DNA of 64,000 nt, taken from the NCBI GenBank assembly GCA_954871525.1, contig OX940866.1, positions 15,647,001 to 15,711,000 on the forward strand, written 5' to 3'. The position numbers were made by a program, and so were the translations under genes. Source of the stretch: Parietaria judaica (lineage: Eukaryota > Streptophyta > Magnoliopsida > Rosales > Urticaceae). The number at the start of each line of letters is the position of its first letter. Position 1 is the stretch's first letter. Under the pieces are notes generated by a model, which worked only from the letters and a program-made list of their open reading frames with translations, was not told the origin of the DNA and made no database searches. Below, piece after piece: positions 22,226 through 33,209 of this stretch.

Positions 22226-25141
22226 TGTTTGAAATCGGGGTTTGATTCCCGACTTCATTACCACAAAATAAGCCTCCGAGCCGTCCCGGTAACATTTAAA
22301 ATATTAATTTATAGCGGAAAACTTGTTATCGTAACAGCACGGATATCGGGTAATAACCATTTTAACAAGATCTGATAAATATTACATATTTAATATTCAC
22401 AACTCATTATTAATATCATAGTCGAAATATAAGAAATAAATAGAAAGCAGTAAATGTTTGCATTTATTAACCCAATGCATAAGGCCGTACCTCAACTGAC
22501 GTTTCTGACTGCGGACTCTGAAGTTCGGCAGGGCTCCGCCGGTGCTGAGGGAAGCACCCGTGATCTTCCGGGATATTCTCCTGGATTCCTCGTACCGAAG
22601 CGTGGGCTTCGCCGGCAGGACTCCGTCGCAAAATTTAACTGAGGTTCTTTTGAAGCTTCCGAAGAAATAGTCTCCTAAGCCGAACCAGAAAAAATATCAG
22701 AAGCAGAAAACTCGCAGACCCTAGAGAGAGAAGGAGAGCTCGAGTTTTTGCTCTGGGGAAGGTGTGAAAAATGTTGTAAATGAGCTCCCTATTTATAGAC
22801 TTGGCCCGTAACCGAATTAGAGATTTTCACTCCTAAATTCGAATTTTATATATATTTAAATACTTTAATTATTCCGATCCAATGGTTGAGATTTAATCTC
22901 ATCTAGATCCAATGGTTATAATTAAATTTGTATTTAATTAAATAAGAAATACTTGATAAATACAAAAATCAATCTTATCTTCTTATTTAAATATAATTCA
23001 AATATTTATATATATATATATATATCTAATTTCGAAACTTATTATTAAATATAATTAATTATCCTAATCGAAAGGCTTAGATTCAATCTTATCTAAATCC
23101 AATGGATATAATTAATTAGGGATTTAATTAAATAAGAAAGACTTTGGTAAACCAATCTTATCTACTTATCTTAATTTCGAAATATATATATATAATAATT
23201 ATAATTTCCAAATTAATTATCTAGATCCAACGGCTTAGATTAATCTTAGACCGATCTAATGGATCAAATTAATTTGGGATAAAAATCAAATATTCTAAGA
23301 CTTGGTAAAAGCCTAATTCGATCTTATCTTCATCATTATATTCGAAAATATATATATTAATTAATTTCCAATCCGACGGTAAAGATTAGATCTTAAACCG
23401 ATCTAGCGGATACAATTAATTAGGTCAAATTCGAAAACCCTAAGCTTGGTCACCAAGCTACTATTTTTCGAATTAGGGTTAGGTCAAAAAATCAACCATC
23501 TTAATCCTACGGTTGATATTAAATCATCTTCGATCTAAAGGATAAGATTGATTTTAGGGTTTTTGCCAAAGTACCAAACTTTAGGTACTTATGCCACAAA
23601 TCTCAAACCCTTAGCTAGGTCAAACTCGTGTGGGCTAGGTCATGTAAGCCCACATCGATTTACACATTATAATTAAATATATATTATTATTATTAATATA
23701 AATCTATTAATTATTAATTAATTATTAATAAGATATTAATAATTAAATCCAAATAATTAAATTATATTAATAATTCCTTATCTCAATATCACACATTAAA
23801 ATGTCATGGTGCCCCACCATCATTTAAATACGTGACATGTGATTTAATTTCATTGTTTATCGAACCGAGCACAAACTTAGAAAATCCATAAATCACTAAC
23901 CGTAAGTCGAAATGACTTGGTTCAAAAAGCAAAGTTGCTTAGAATTTAATTTCCAACAACATGGTGATGATAGAAAATCTAAATTCTAACTTTATTTTAT
24001 CAGTTAATTTCGTGTACCAAGATATGGTACTTTTGCCACGCTGACGATAAAACTATCTGACGTCTGCCACAGACCTTTCAGTTTTATAAGTCAAGCCAAA
24101 TGATTAAACATTATCCAGAATGTATTTTAATCACGTACGTATCATCCGTTACGGAGCTATCTTGGGGACCATGGACCCGTATCACTTAAGCTCCAACGAA
24201 CTGCTAGTTGTTCGTCAAACCTCGAAGTGATTCCACTATAGACCCTAGGCTGCACTCTTTAGTGATACGGTATATATTATTCCCTTTATAACAGCAGGGT
24301 GTCCATTGATACAATCAAATTCGGGTTATTGATCTTTCACTTGATGATCCACACACGAGCAGGCGGTTTCTACCGTTATGCCCCTCATTGCATTTTCAAC
24401 CTTGACTCATTCAGTAATATTATGAGTAACCCACTTATGGTTTCGATTCATAAGTTGCGCACGGGTACCTCTCACTTCTCACCACCGACAATCAAGGGAA
24501 TCATCATCACTCTGAAGAGAGTTGTGTGATGCCCATGTCTATGACCAAGCTACCCTTACTGCTGACTATCATGTTCCCAAAATAATAGTGTTGGGAATAG
24601 CAGTAATATTTCGTGTTCTTTAACGGTTAAATCAAAGAACAATCAAGCCAGCAGCTCGGACTCAAGATCACTTAGGACTTAGATCGAATATCCATTTGAT
24701 CATCTACTAGTGACTCAACGCCAAGTTATCAGTGACGGTCTTATATGATAACTTCCGGAGTTTAAGTCAGGTCCAGTCCAGTATGAAGACACTTCATACT
24801 TAATGCACTTCTAGTGAGTGTGACACACACAAAATCCAGAATAGGATTGTCACTTAGTCACATTAATGACCTTATACGATTAATGGGCTCCCACCCAGTT
24901 AATCAGGTCACGGACATTTTAAGTTCATTTATTATGATTATTAATTCTTCCTCACATTGACTCTGTTGTGATAATAATAACATAATTGCATCCTTTATGA
25001 ACTAAGGAAACAAACATTCTATTTTACTCTACCAGAAACTATAATAAGATTAACATAATAAGTATTATCTTTATTCAATGACATATCATAATCTTTTACA
25101 AATGGATAAAATATCTTGTTTAAGGACACATATGTCCAACA
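22226..25141 (-). repeat. 5' LTR of copia element (2916 bp)
   Basis: On the minus strand it starts TGTTGGACATATG (ending at 25,141) and ends GATTTCAAACA at 22,226. The termini match the other LTR end at 5151 (TTCCAACA). It is unusually long for copia. It carries many AATCCAATGG-type AT-rich repeated blocks and a probable transcription region near 22,700-22,800 (CTATTTATAGAC, TATA-like). Several short ORFs inside are spurious. Confidence 0.9.
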
Positions 25142-25654
25142 CAACATTAGTGGAATATTTGAGGGGGAGGCGAGTTTATCCCCAGGACGAGCGGAAGCCA
25201 TCACCGCCGTCGGATCGCCGATCGGATGCTCCACGCGCCCTCACGCACGCGTTTTGTGCGCTGCGCTCAGCCCACGCGTTGCTCACTCGCTGGGCATGTG
25301 CTGATGACGTCATGGATGACGTCATTGACCAAGTGGGCGAGTGAAGGGCTAGTGGGGGCTTTCAGCTGCCACGTGGCGGCCTCTGATTGGGCTTGGGCGC
25401 GCGTGGGGCCCACAAAAGTGCTTCCGAAGTATTTTTTCGCTCCCGAACTCGTCCCGTGTTCGTTTTTCACTAACTTTATGTCGTTTTTAGTATCTTGATA
25501 TTTTTAGGAACATCTAGACACTTTATTTTACGAAAACGGGCCTCCGGATGGTGTTTTGGATTAAAATTGACTTAATTAATGAAAAGAAATATTAATTTAA
25601 TAATTTTTCTTTTATTAATTTGTTTTAAATCAAACCCAGGAATTACCCGTAACA
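25142..25654 (-). repeat. Family-B LTR, 5' part, interrupted by copia LTR
   Basis: Matches 43,461-43,949 in the same orientation: shared GCGCCC, ACGTCAT/TGACGTC, AACGGGCCTC, GAACATCT and terminal AT-rich blocks. The outer end reads ...CCGTAACA at 25,654, i.e. TGTTACGG on the minus strand. The inner edge carries CAACA, the reverse complement of TGTTG at 5152-5156. GTAGT at 25,655-25,659 is the reverse complement of ACTAC at 5954-5958. Confidence 0.78.
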
Positions 25655-26271
25655 GTAGTCATATTTATAATTAACAAAAAAATGTTTTTATTTGTTTGCA
25701 TGATTTTTTTTTTTTTTTTTGTGTTTGCATTTTATAATAATAATTGTTTAATATTTTTTTATATATTATTCTTTTTTAAAAAAATTGTCATTAAATAATC
25801 ATATGATTATTATTAGTTATTATTATTCAACATATTAAGCAATTTCGTTCCACCCGTGAACCGGATCGGAGGCGGAGCTTCAGTGAACCATGAATGGTGA
25901 TTTTTTTTCTTTATTTATTTTGTTTGACCTAGTTTTCTAAAATGAATAATTATTTTTAATAATAATAACCAATAATGAATATTTAAATTTAGATATTTAT
26001 TATTAAAAAAAATTTAATTTAAAAAAAATTCTTAAAAAATAAAAATTATTTTTTTATAAAAATTATTTAAAAAGTAATAATTACGTGGCATGCCACGTGG
26101 TGGCCAAGTGCTATGTGGCATGCCACGTGGCAAAGGCTAATAGCCACATGGACAAATTTCCTCGGTCAACTCCCAAATGTCAAGTTTGGGTACTTTTACC
26201 GCCATTTACGGAGGTTGGGTACACGGGAGAGAATTTGACCAAAGTTTGGGTCTTTTCGCCACAATTAACCC
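25655..26271. mobile_element. Second arm of the fold-back MULE-type element
   Basis: Colinear with 5,954-6,482, with insertions of T-tracts and an extra TGGCATGCCACGTGG copy. The distal end is CACAATTAACCC at 26,271, followed by the 9-bp TATAAAAAA. No coding potential. Confidence 0.7.
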
Positions 26272-26439
26272 TATAAAAAATAGTATGAATTAAATAAACA
26301 TACACTAACAAATTAAGAATTAATTATTACTAACTAGATTTAAAACGAAAGCTAAGAGTTCATGTGTGATATTTGAAAATGAGAGATTGAACCACTAGTG
26401 AATGAAAATAAAAATGAGAATGAAAAATATAAAAAGGAC

Positions 26440-26650
26440 TAAAAATTGTACTACTTGAGTAAAAATTAATGTAAAATATATATTAATTATATTTGTCGGG
26501 TCGAAAACCCGACACGAACCCAAGGTATTGGCCTAATATGTATAAAAAAAAATACTAAAAAGTGTACTACTTAAGTAAAAATTTATGTAAAATATATATT
26601 AATTATATTAGTCGGGTTGAAGACTCGACCCGAACCCAAGGTATTGGCCC
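26440..26650. repeat. Tandem duplication of about 94 bp
   Basis: The segment around 26,441-26,533 (TGTACTACTTGAGTAAAAAT to GTATTGGCC) recurs at about 26,555-26,648 with a few differences. Confidence 0.8.
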
Positions 26651-27151
26651 CGACCCCGATCGAATAGTCGGGTCCTGCATGATTCAACCTACTTTTTGAG
26701 AGGGGTGGATTGAACGGGTTAGATTGTAGCCGGGTTGTTAATTGATTGGTTTGGGCCATCGGGTTGAACCTAAAATGCTCATCCCTAGCAAACCACATAA
26801 AAACCACATAATAACCCTAAAAACCACATAAAAGTTTTTCAGCGCTAGATTAAATCTAGGTGATAATATTATTACTTGAGCTCTAAGAAACAACAAGACC
26901 AAGTTATAGCTCGGTCGGAACTTGAACGTCTAGCTCTTGAAAATGCAGCGACTAATGTTGAACTGACCAGCTTCGAAATTACAAAATGTTAATAAAAAAT
27001 AAGTTATAGATTTTAAAAAAAAAAAAAAAAATTGATAACTTTGATATTGTAAAAATGATAAGGGGCTCAATATAAAATAAATAATCCGAACTACGTCAAA
27101 TCTTCTAGGTGGTCTACCTGATAGATACACTCATACACATCATATATACAT

Positions 27152-27290
27152 TAAATTCTCTATCTTAATTATTACTGAAAGAGAAACGCAAATACATAAA
27201 ATTATCTATCTTAATCATTACTGAGACAAACGCAAATACATAAAATTCTCTATCTTAATTATTAATCAGCGAGACAAACGCATTAATTAA
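27152..27290. repeat. Tandem array, three units of about 50 bp
   Basis: The unit AAATTCTCTATCTTAATTATTACTGA...ACGCAAATACAT (broken here for brevity) appears three times with small indels, upstream of the SABATH gene. Confidence 0.8.
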
Positions 27291-27865
27291 AATAATCCCA
27301 CACTCTTCTATTAAAGATTAGCCGATGATTAACCTCAAGTCATGGATCGAAAAATAATTATTATTATTGTGGAGCAAGTATCTGGTGAATTTATTTTGTA
27401 GCGACATAAATTCAATATTTTTGTTTTCGCAAATGAAGTTTTTAATTGCACTGTTTTTCAGAGTAGAAGTTCTTAATGTTCACCTCTCTAAAATTACGTT
27501 TACTGTTTAATATATTTAACAAAGTTTTAGATGTATCGTTAAGTTCTGGACACGTGTCACTTTCGAAAGAGAGAGAATTTGTTAATAACACATAAAAAAT
27601 GGTTAAATCAAGCAAGAATGCAACTTTAGAAGTTTGAATGTGAAAAATATTAAGTACTTATACCACTGTTACAATAAATATGGTTTGTATATTGTTGTAA
27701 TGTAATAGAGAGAAGGCAATTGACTTGGTTTTGGATTGTAGAGGAAACACATGTGTGTTAGTATAAGATATATATGATGCTTTTCAAGATGTCGTGCTTA
27801 ATGATGCCTGAATTGGCTGGTCAATGCCTTCCTAATTATTATTTATTACTCTAATAAATATTCTC

Positions 27866-27877
27866 GTATATATATGC
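27866..27877 (+). promoter_or_regulatory. Candidate TATA box of SABATH gene
   Basis: GTATATATATGC lies about 60-70 bases before the ATG at 27,937. No other promoter element is claimed. Confidence 0.4.
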
Positions 27878-27936
27878 CTATAAAGTCTCTTACATGAAAC
27901 GCGCACACGGAAGAAGGAAGAAGAAGCTGTGAAGCA

Positions 27937-29041
27937 ATGTCTGCAATGAACGGAGGAGACGGCATCTATAGTTACTCAAACAACTCTAAGCACCAGGTAT
28001 ATCACTACGATTTCGATTTTGCATGGAGGTTACTAACAAGGCCCGGCTCAATCATTTTAGGGGCTTTAAGGGCAAAAAAATAAAGAGTATTTATTAGTTT
28101 CATTTAAATTATTATGACGCCTTTTCGTTAGAAATATTATATAATGATTACTTACCAATAAATTTTATGTATAACTTTTTTATTTTGTCACGGAGCATCA
28201 GGCGATCGCGCAATATTTTTGTAAATAGGACTGCCCTGTTAAAATCCCTCGTACAGAGTAAAAATACGTACACGATGGTTCCTCAAAAACATGTATAATA
28301 TTGCAAGATAGTTTTATCAAGGGAAACTTCAATTTGTATGTCCCAAAATACAAGTTTGAACAAAATTATTCTTGATTTTAATAAATTTCAAAATTATGCT
28401 CCAACAACACTTTTAGTCTTTAAGTCAAACACTTTTGCTCTTCAAGTTAGACAGTTTTCGATTTTAAACACTTTTAGTCTTTAATTTAAACACTTTTGTT
28501 CTTACGGTTAGACAGTTTTAATTTAGAAACTTATATAGAAAAAACTGTTTAAATTTTTTTGGACACTTTTGGTCTTTAATTCAAACACTTTTGGGGCATA
28601 ATTTTGAAATTTATTGAAATCGCAAATAATTTCGTTCAAACATACCTATTTGGGCATACAAATTGAAGTTTCCCTTTATCAAACTGTCAGAACTCAAAAT
28701 TGATCCCTTCCATACGCAGTGGAAGAAGCAATTTCGAGTACTCGTCAAAATTAGGTGATTAGCAAACGACTTTCTAAATCCGTCAGAAATTTTTGAAATT
28801 TCTAATCTCATTGTGGTGAACTTTGAGCTTGGCACACGTTCAAGTATTTGCATGACGGCTCTATGAACTGCTGTGCATATTGTGTAATTTACTCATTTCA
28901 CCAAAACAAACTTAGAGTTCGCAAACGGAAAAAGGAGAAATCTCGAGTATTTGCACACTTAATATATATTGGCATCTCAAGAAAAATCAAGTCTTTGCAC
29001 GAGGGTTGTTAAAACACCTTCCTGCAAACTTTTGTATTTTC

Positions 29042-29072
<31 letters not shown>

Positions 29073-31378
29073 CGGTATTTTTCACACCCAGAAAATTAAG
29101 GCAAACTCAAAGAGCGTACCAAAACATAGGGTCCAAAATTATTAAAAGCCCAAAAAGTATGGGCGCCCTTGAAATGGGCGCGCTTGAAATGAGCGCCATA
29201 AAAATGAGCGTCATTAAAATGGGCGCCCTAGAAATGAGCACCCTTGAAATGGGCAAGGTTGAAATGGGCTCCCTAGAAATGAGCGCTCTTGAAATGGGCA
29301 CCCTAGAAATGGGCGCCCTAGAAATGAGCGCCTTGTAAATGGGCACCCTTAAAACGAGCGCGCTTACTATTTCACAACAATTACTTAATTGCTCAGGGGC
29401 CCAAAGAAGTTATTTTTAATTACACAAAGGTCCCTGGACCCTTCTATAAATAGGCGCTTCGAACTCGGAAAAACGGATCTGATCCCATTCGAACTCGGAA
29501 CTATACACATTTCACTCAAACGCTCTCTAGAGCGATAAAATCTCTCAACGCTCACTTTGAACTACGTGATGACCTGATCCCGTTAAAATGGGTACGTAGG
29601 CAGCCTCGTTACAAGTGACGAGGTCCGGCATCATATAATATCAAACTCCGTCTTTTTTATGTTCTTAAGCATATCAATGAAGGCGGAGAATTAAGTTTCA
29701 AGTCCAATTTGACCGCCAAGCGGACATTGGACCCGGCCCAAAATCAAGACTTAGGCCGCTTTACTGTTGATCCATTTTTCGGCATTAACAATCATCATCA
29801 TCATCATTATTATTATTATGATTATTATTATTGTATCTTCGTACCATCTTCCAATTAAAAATTGGGTTTATTAGGGAAATGCACATCTTAATAAAAATAT
29901 TTTATAAACTACCCAAAACTATCCATTTTATAAAGGTGAAATAGGTAGTTTTGGGTAGTTTTTAAAAAAGTTTGTACAAAATAGGTATTTCGTATATATT
30001 CCTTTGAAAATTTTATATTTGAAAAAAAAATTCCTAGGCATGAAAGTTTTTACTCTTCACAATTTTTTTAATAGTTTTGTGGATGTAATACTATATTTCT
30101 ATCTCGAAATCTATTAACAGTATATAATTCTTTCTTGTGAGTTCGCAACAACAATATTTTTTAATTTTTGTCATGTTATCAAGTATTTAAGATATAGAAT
30201 TCTATATGATTTTTCAGAGAAAGGCTGCAAACATTGTAGAAGGAGAGATCAACAAGGCAATCCACACGAATCTTGACGTGAAGACCCTCTCTTCCGTTTC
30301 AAACACAATTCGGCTTGCGGATTTGGGATGTTCGACAGGTCCGAATACATTCTTCGCCATGCAAACCGTGTTGGAAGCAATCAAACTAAAGCATACATCT
30401 CAATGCCCTGATCTCGAGTCTCCAGAGTTCCAAGTGTTCTTCAGCGACCAAACCTGTAATGATTTCAACACTCTTTTCGCCTCTTTGCCGACGGATAGGC
30501 AGTACTTCGCTGCCGGTGTGCCCGGGTCTTTTCACGGTCGGTTGTTTCCCGAATCGTCGCTCCATTTGGTGTACTCGTGCTACGCGTTGCATTGGCTCTC
30601 CAAAACCCCTGAACAAGTGTTGGATAAGAAGTCTCCGGCGTGGAACAAAGGCAGAATTTACTACGTCAACGCACCGAGGGAAGTGCACGGTGCTTATAAA
30701 TCGCAATTTAAAACCGATATCGACAGTTTCTTGAATGCAAGAGCAAAGGAGATTGTTGGAGGAGGAATGATGATAATAATCATGCCTGGTCTTCCTAACG
30801 GGGTTGATTCACAATCTTGTACATCCACAACAAGTTTGTTGTTTCATATATTTGCCTCTATTTTCATGGACATGGCAAAACAGGTGAGACGTCCATTAAA
30901 CTCTCTTATAATCTCTTGAATGACCATTGCTACTTATCATTTTTTCTCATGTTTTGATATATAAATGCTTCCATATAATCTCTATCTTTTGATATGTGCA
31001 GAGTTTTTTTTACTATAATTTCTGAATATTATTTGATCTTTGTAGGGTTTGATGAGTGAAGCTCTAGTGGATTCCTTCAACATGCCAATTTATAGTGCGA
31101 CTCCAGAGGAGATGCATAGTCTGGTGGAGATAAACGGGTTTTTCAGCCTAGAGAAAATTGAATTTGTGAACTCCGGACCGGGCGGTATTAGTGAACGTAA
31201 CGCAATCAAACAAGTAAGATCCGGCTTAGAAGGGACACTGAGCAAACACTTTGGAAGTGAGGCTACTCATGAAATGTTCGACAGATTGGACCAAAAATTC
31301 AAAGAGTCAGACGAGCTTATAACCTCGTTTAGCAAAGAGCTCAATGGTCAGTTATTCACTGTCTTGAAGCGTAAATGA
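27937..31378 (+). CDS. SABATH-family S-adenosylmethionine carboxyl methyltransferase, 3 exons
   Basis: Exons are 27,937-27,996, 30,218-30,883 and 31,046-31,378, all with GT-AG introns, giving 352 residues, close to the usual 360-380. The start MSAMNGGDG matches the family's MNGGDG-type N-terminus. SAM-binding motif ADLGCSTGPNT is at about residues 50-60, GSFHGRLFP at about 124-132 and YSCYALHWLSK at about 140-150. The residue before the conserved Trp is His, where salicylate-specific enzymes have Met, so the substrate is probably not salicylate. The C-terminal cap includes MSEALVDSFNMPIY. The family methylates carboxyl groups of small acids such as jasmonate, IAA, farnesoic or loganic acid in the cytosol. 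The sequence style (AWNKGRIYYVNAPREV) resembles the Arabidopsis FAMT-like clade; substrate is unassigned. Intron 1 is 2.2 kb and swollen by transposons. No stop or frameshift is seen. Confidence 0.92.
28321..28674. mobile_element. hAT-type MITE (354 bp) in SABATH intron 1
   Basis: Terminal inverted repeats of roughly 80 bp begin GGGAAACTTCAATTTGTATG and end with its complement. It is flanked by perfect 8-bp duplications TTTATCAA (28,313-28,320 and 28,675-28,682). The interior has repeated CACTTTTAGTCTTTAA-like blocks and no ORF. The 8-bp duplication points to hAT or a similar superfamily. Confidence 0.88.
29080..29790 (+). repeat. LTR-like fragment in SABATH intron 1
   Basis: The 3' part (about 29,690-29,790) resembles the ends of the family-B LTRs: GGACATTGGACCCGGCCC, AGGCCGCTTTACTG and a terminal ...CATTAACA. 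Upstream, TGGGTACGTAGGCAGCCTCG resembles a block common in plant gypsy LTRs. ATC-triplet runs flank both sides (29,041-29,075 and 29,791-29,805). A start with TGTTAA at 29,007 is possible, but no target duplication was found. Confidence 0.5.
29157..29345 (+). repeat. 15-bp minisatellite, about 12 copies
   Basis: Units of the form GAAATGGGCGCCCTT repeat in exact 15-bp steps with variants. The resulting open frame encodes a pentapeptide repeat (E-M-G/S-A-L), but this is a by-product of the DNA repeat and no gene is claimed. Confidence 0.9.
29907..29961. repeat. Short hairpin-forming palindrome
   Basis: AAACTACCCAAAACTA (29,907-29,922) and TAGTTTTGGGTAGTTT (29,946-29,961) are exact inverted copies with a 23-base loop. 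It may be the core of a small MITE. Confidence 0.7.
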
Positions 31379-31808
31379 AAGGATTTTCCCGATCACGGGA
31401 AATCGACTTTTTTTATGTTTGTAACAAATTGAAATCGTTCTTATAATTTGCACTTACAATAAGCAATGTAATTTATGAATTTGCATTGATTGTATCCCCT
31501 TGTATGTTTCGGTGTGTGTTTTATGCAGTACAAGTAATTAATATATATATATGTATCATGTGTTAATATTGACTTGAGAGGTCTTTAAGCCATTTTAGAT
31601 CCTAAACGAAAAAGAAAAAAAACCTAATTTTACTCTCGAGTAGATATATAGGATAACAAAATTATGTTTTATTCATACAGGAAGCACCTAATTGACACGA
31701 GGCAAGAAACGACGATTACTTACAAACGAAAATAAATAAAGGTATAATAACTATGGTAAAAACAGAAGACGGGTCGCCAGAGCGGGAAGCGCGGGCAAGG
31801 CGGGATAT

Positions 31809-32826
31809 TTATTTTGAGGATCGCTTTTTCCCTTTCTTTGTCTGCTCAAGCACCGTAGTCGTTTTCGGCGCCGCTCGCTTCTTCTTGCCAAACGCTTCGC
31901 ATCTGCTCTCCGCGTCTTCGTAAATGCTGTCTCTGTTTCTATCCTTTCTAGAAGCAGCCAAGACTGATTCTTCGGCTCTTTCACGTTGCCTAGCAGTTTC
32001 TCTGCGGAACATGTTTTCGATCGGATCTTTCAATGCCATATTGCTTTTGTGTGAAACTTCATAGCCTAAACCTTGCCTGCAAAAAGGCACCAAAATACTA
32101 AGATAATTTGCTTGACATGTTTCGGTTTCTTGGCTCAGAAACAATGTAAATATTTTCGAAAGGGTTTTTGCTTTACTTCACCTCAATAAGCTTTCAGTAA
32201 AATGTGGAACAATGGTTTTTGCTTACATATTATCCATGGAGTTTAACTTTTACTTACAAAAAAAAGGATCAAGCAGGGCTGTGTCGGAATTCAATTCTCA
32301 AAGTAAAAACTACGAGTAAAGTACATAAAATTAGCATTTACTGACGACTCTGAGGCCCGGCGTACTCACCTAGCTGGTCGGACCTCCAATTTAGGTTCAG
32401 GATGTTCATCAGCTTCAATCATAGTAGATAGCCATAGCTCGACCTGCATATTTAAAACATGAGAATCGCAGTAAATTAATTGGCTACTAAGACTTCATTA
32501 TTCCAATTTCCTTTGGCAGCTCTTTTACTTCAATCTCGGTTTAAAATTGTGATTTTGAGGCGCACGGCAAATTTCGAGGCCTACATATTGGGGAGGCCTG
32601 CAATTTGAGGGGTGGACGGACGCCTCAAGGCTCTAACCCGCAATTTAAAACATTGCTCGGAGAAAGACCAAGAGATTTTGTTACAACGGGAAGAGATTCC
32701 AAACGATATGCAAACAGATTGAGGTGATCCAAAGTTGATGGCGTAGAAACTTACCAGATTCGACTCGTCGAACAGTTTCGAGGCAACGATTTTTGGAGGG
32801 AGCTTTTCTTGTGATTTCACTCTCAT
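31809..32826 (-). CDS. Small conserved basic protein of unknown function, 3 exons
   Basis: Minus-strand exons 32,826-32,755, 32,443-32,370 and 32,076-31,809 join in frame with GT-AG introns to give 137 residues. The N-terminus (MRVKSQEKLPPKIVASKLFD) leads to a short Leu/Trp stretch, then a region with ARQGLGYEV and an Arg/Glu-rich helical segment. The protein ends in a Lys-rich tail (TKKGKKRSSK) that looks like a nuclear localisation signal. I believe it belongs to a small conserved plant family without known function, but cannot name it. The splice sites, phase agreement and uninterrupted frame support a real gene. It converges on the SABATH gene, with 430 bases between stop codons. An ORF reading through the exon 3 acceptor extends to 32,144 but is intronic. 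Confidence 0.7.
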
Positions 32827-32925
32827 GGTTGCTCACAGTAGCGCTTCGAAAGGCAAACTACCAAAGGACCGGAAGAACGAATTAATACAAGTATACAACT
32901 CAATTCAAATCCAAACAAAACAAAA

Positions 32926-33003
32926 CAAAATCGGTTTAAGGGAATGCCGTCGGGACCGCAGATGTATCAAAATCGGTTTAAGGGAACGCCGTCGGGACCG
33001 CAA
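32926..33003. repeat. Tandem duplication of about 35 bp
   Basis: AATCGGTTTAAGGGAAYGCC plus GTCGGGACCGCA appears twice with a period of about 41 bases, just upstream of the small basic protein gene. Confidence 0.8.
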
Positions 33004-33209
33004 AACCCGAAACTGAAGCATAGCAGTTGAGAGACAGTCAAAACGAACACACCCAAATCGAATATGACGGGTCGAAGCCAGAAAATTTCACGCTCTTAAA
33101 ATAAATATGAATAAATTGAATCCCTAATTTGACGTAGACGAATCAGAATCCGAACAAAAATCGAATGCAATTAAGACATAGATATGATTGATTAAGAGAT
33201 AGTATGATT

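Larger units (their letters stand above)
17599..25141 (-). mobile_element. Ty1/copia element, 5' portion, minus strand
   Basis: Read on the minus strand: 2916-bp 5' LTR (25,141-22,226), tRNA-Met-type PBS, long leader, degenerate gag remnant, protease, integrase, RT and the beginning of RNase H, ending in the DICYAVGIVSRYQ motif at 17,599. Domain order protease-integrase-RT proves Ty1/copia. The 3' part and 3' LTR are absent here; the LTR end at 4,458-5,151 is the likely partner (see findings). CAACA at 25,142-25,146 would be the target duplication. Several frameshifts and stops make it non-autonomous. Confidence 0.92.
26281..27936. other. Intergenic region upstream of SABATH gene
   Basis: AT-rich, no gene seen. 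It contains the two tandem arrays listed below. The segment near 26,690-26,790 is rich in CGGGTTG motifs and ends CTCATCCCTAG, resembling a decayed hAT terminus. Confidence 0.5.

Noticed and set aside
28035..28241. Degenerate hAT-type MITE (AAGGCCCGGC and GGACTGCCCTG ends)
   Set aside because: The terminal similarity is short and no 8-bp duplication was found.
29006..29338. ORF with a Met-Gly-Ala-Leu-Glu pentapeptide repeat protein
   Set aside because: It is the translation of a 15-bp DNA minisatellite inside an LTR-like fragment in an intron; both strands are open for the same reason.
29157..29345. CRISPR-like array
   Set aside because: Repeats are directly adjacent 15-bp units without spacers, in plant nuclear DNA.
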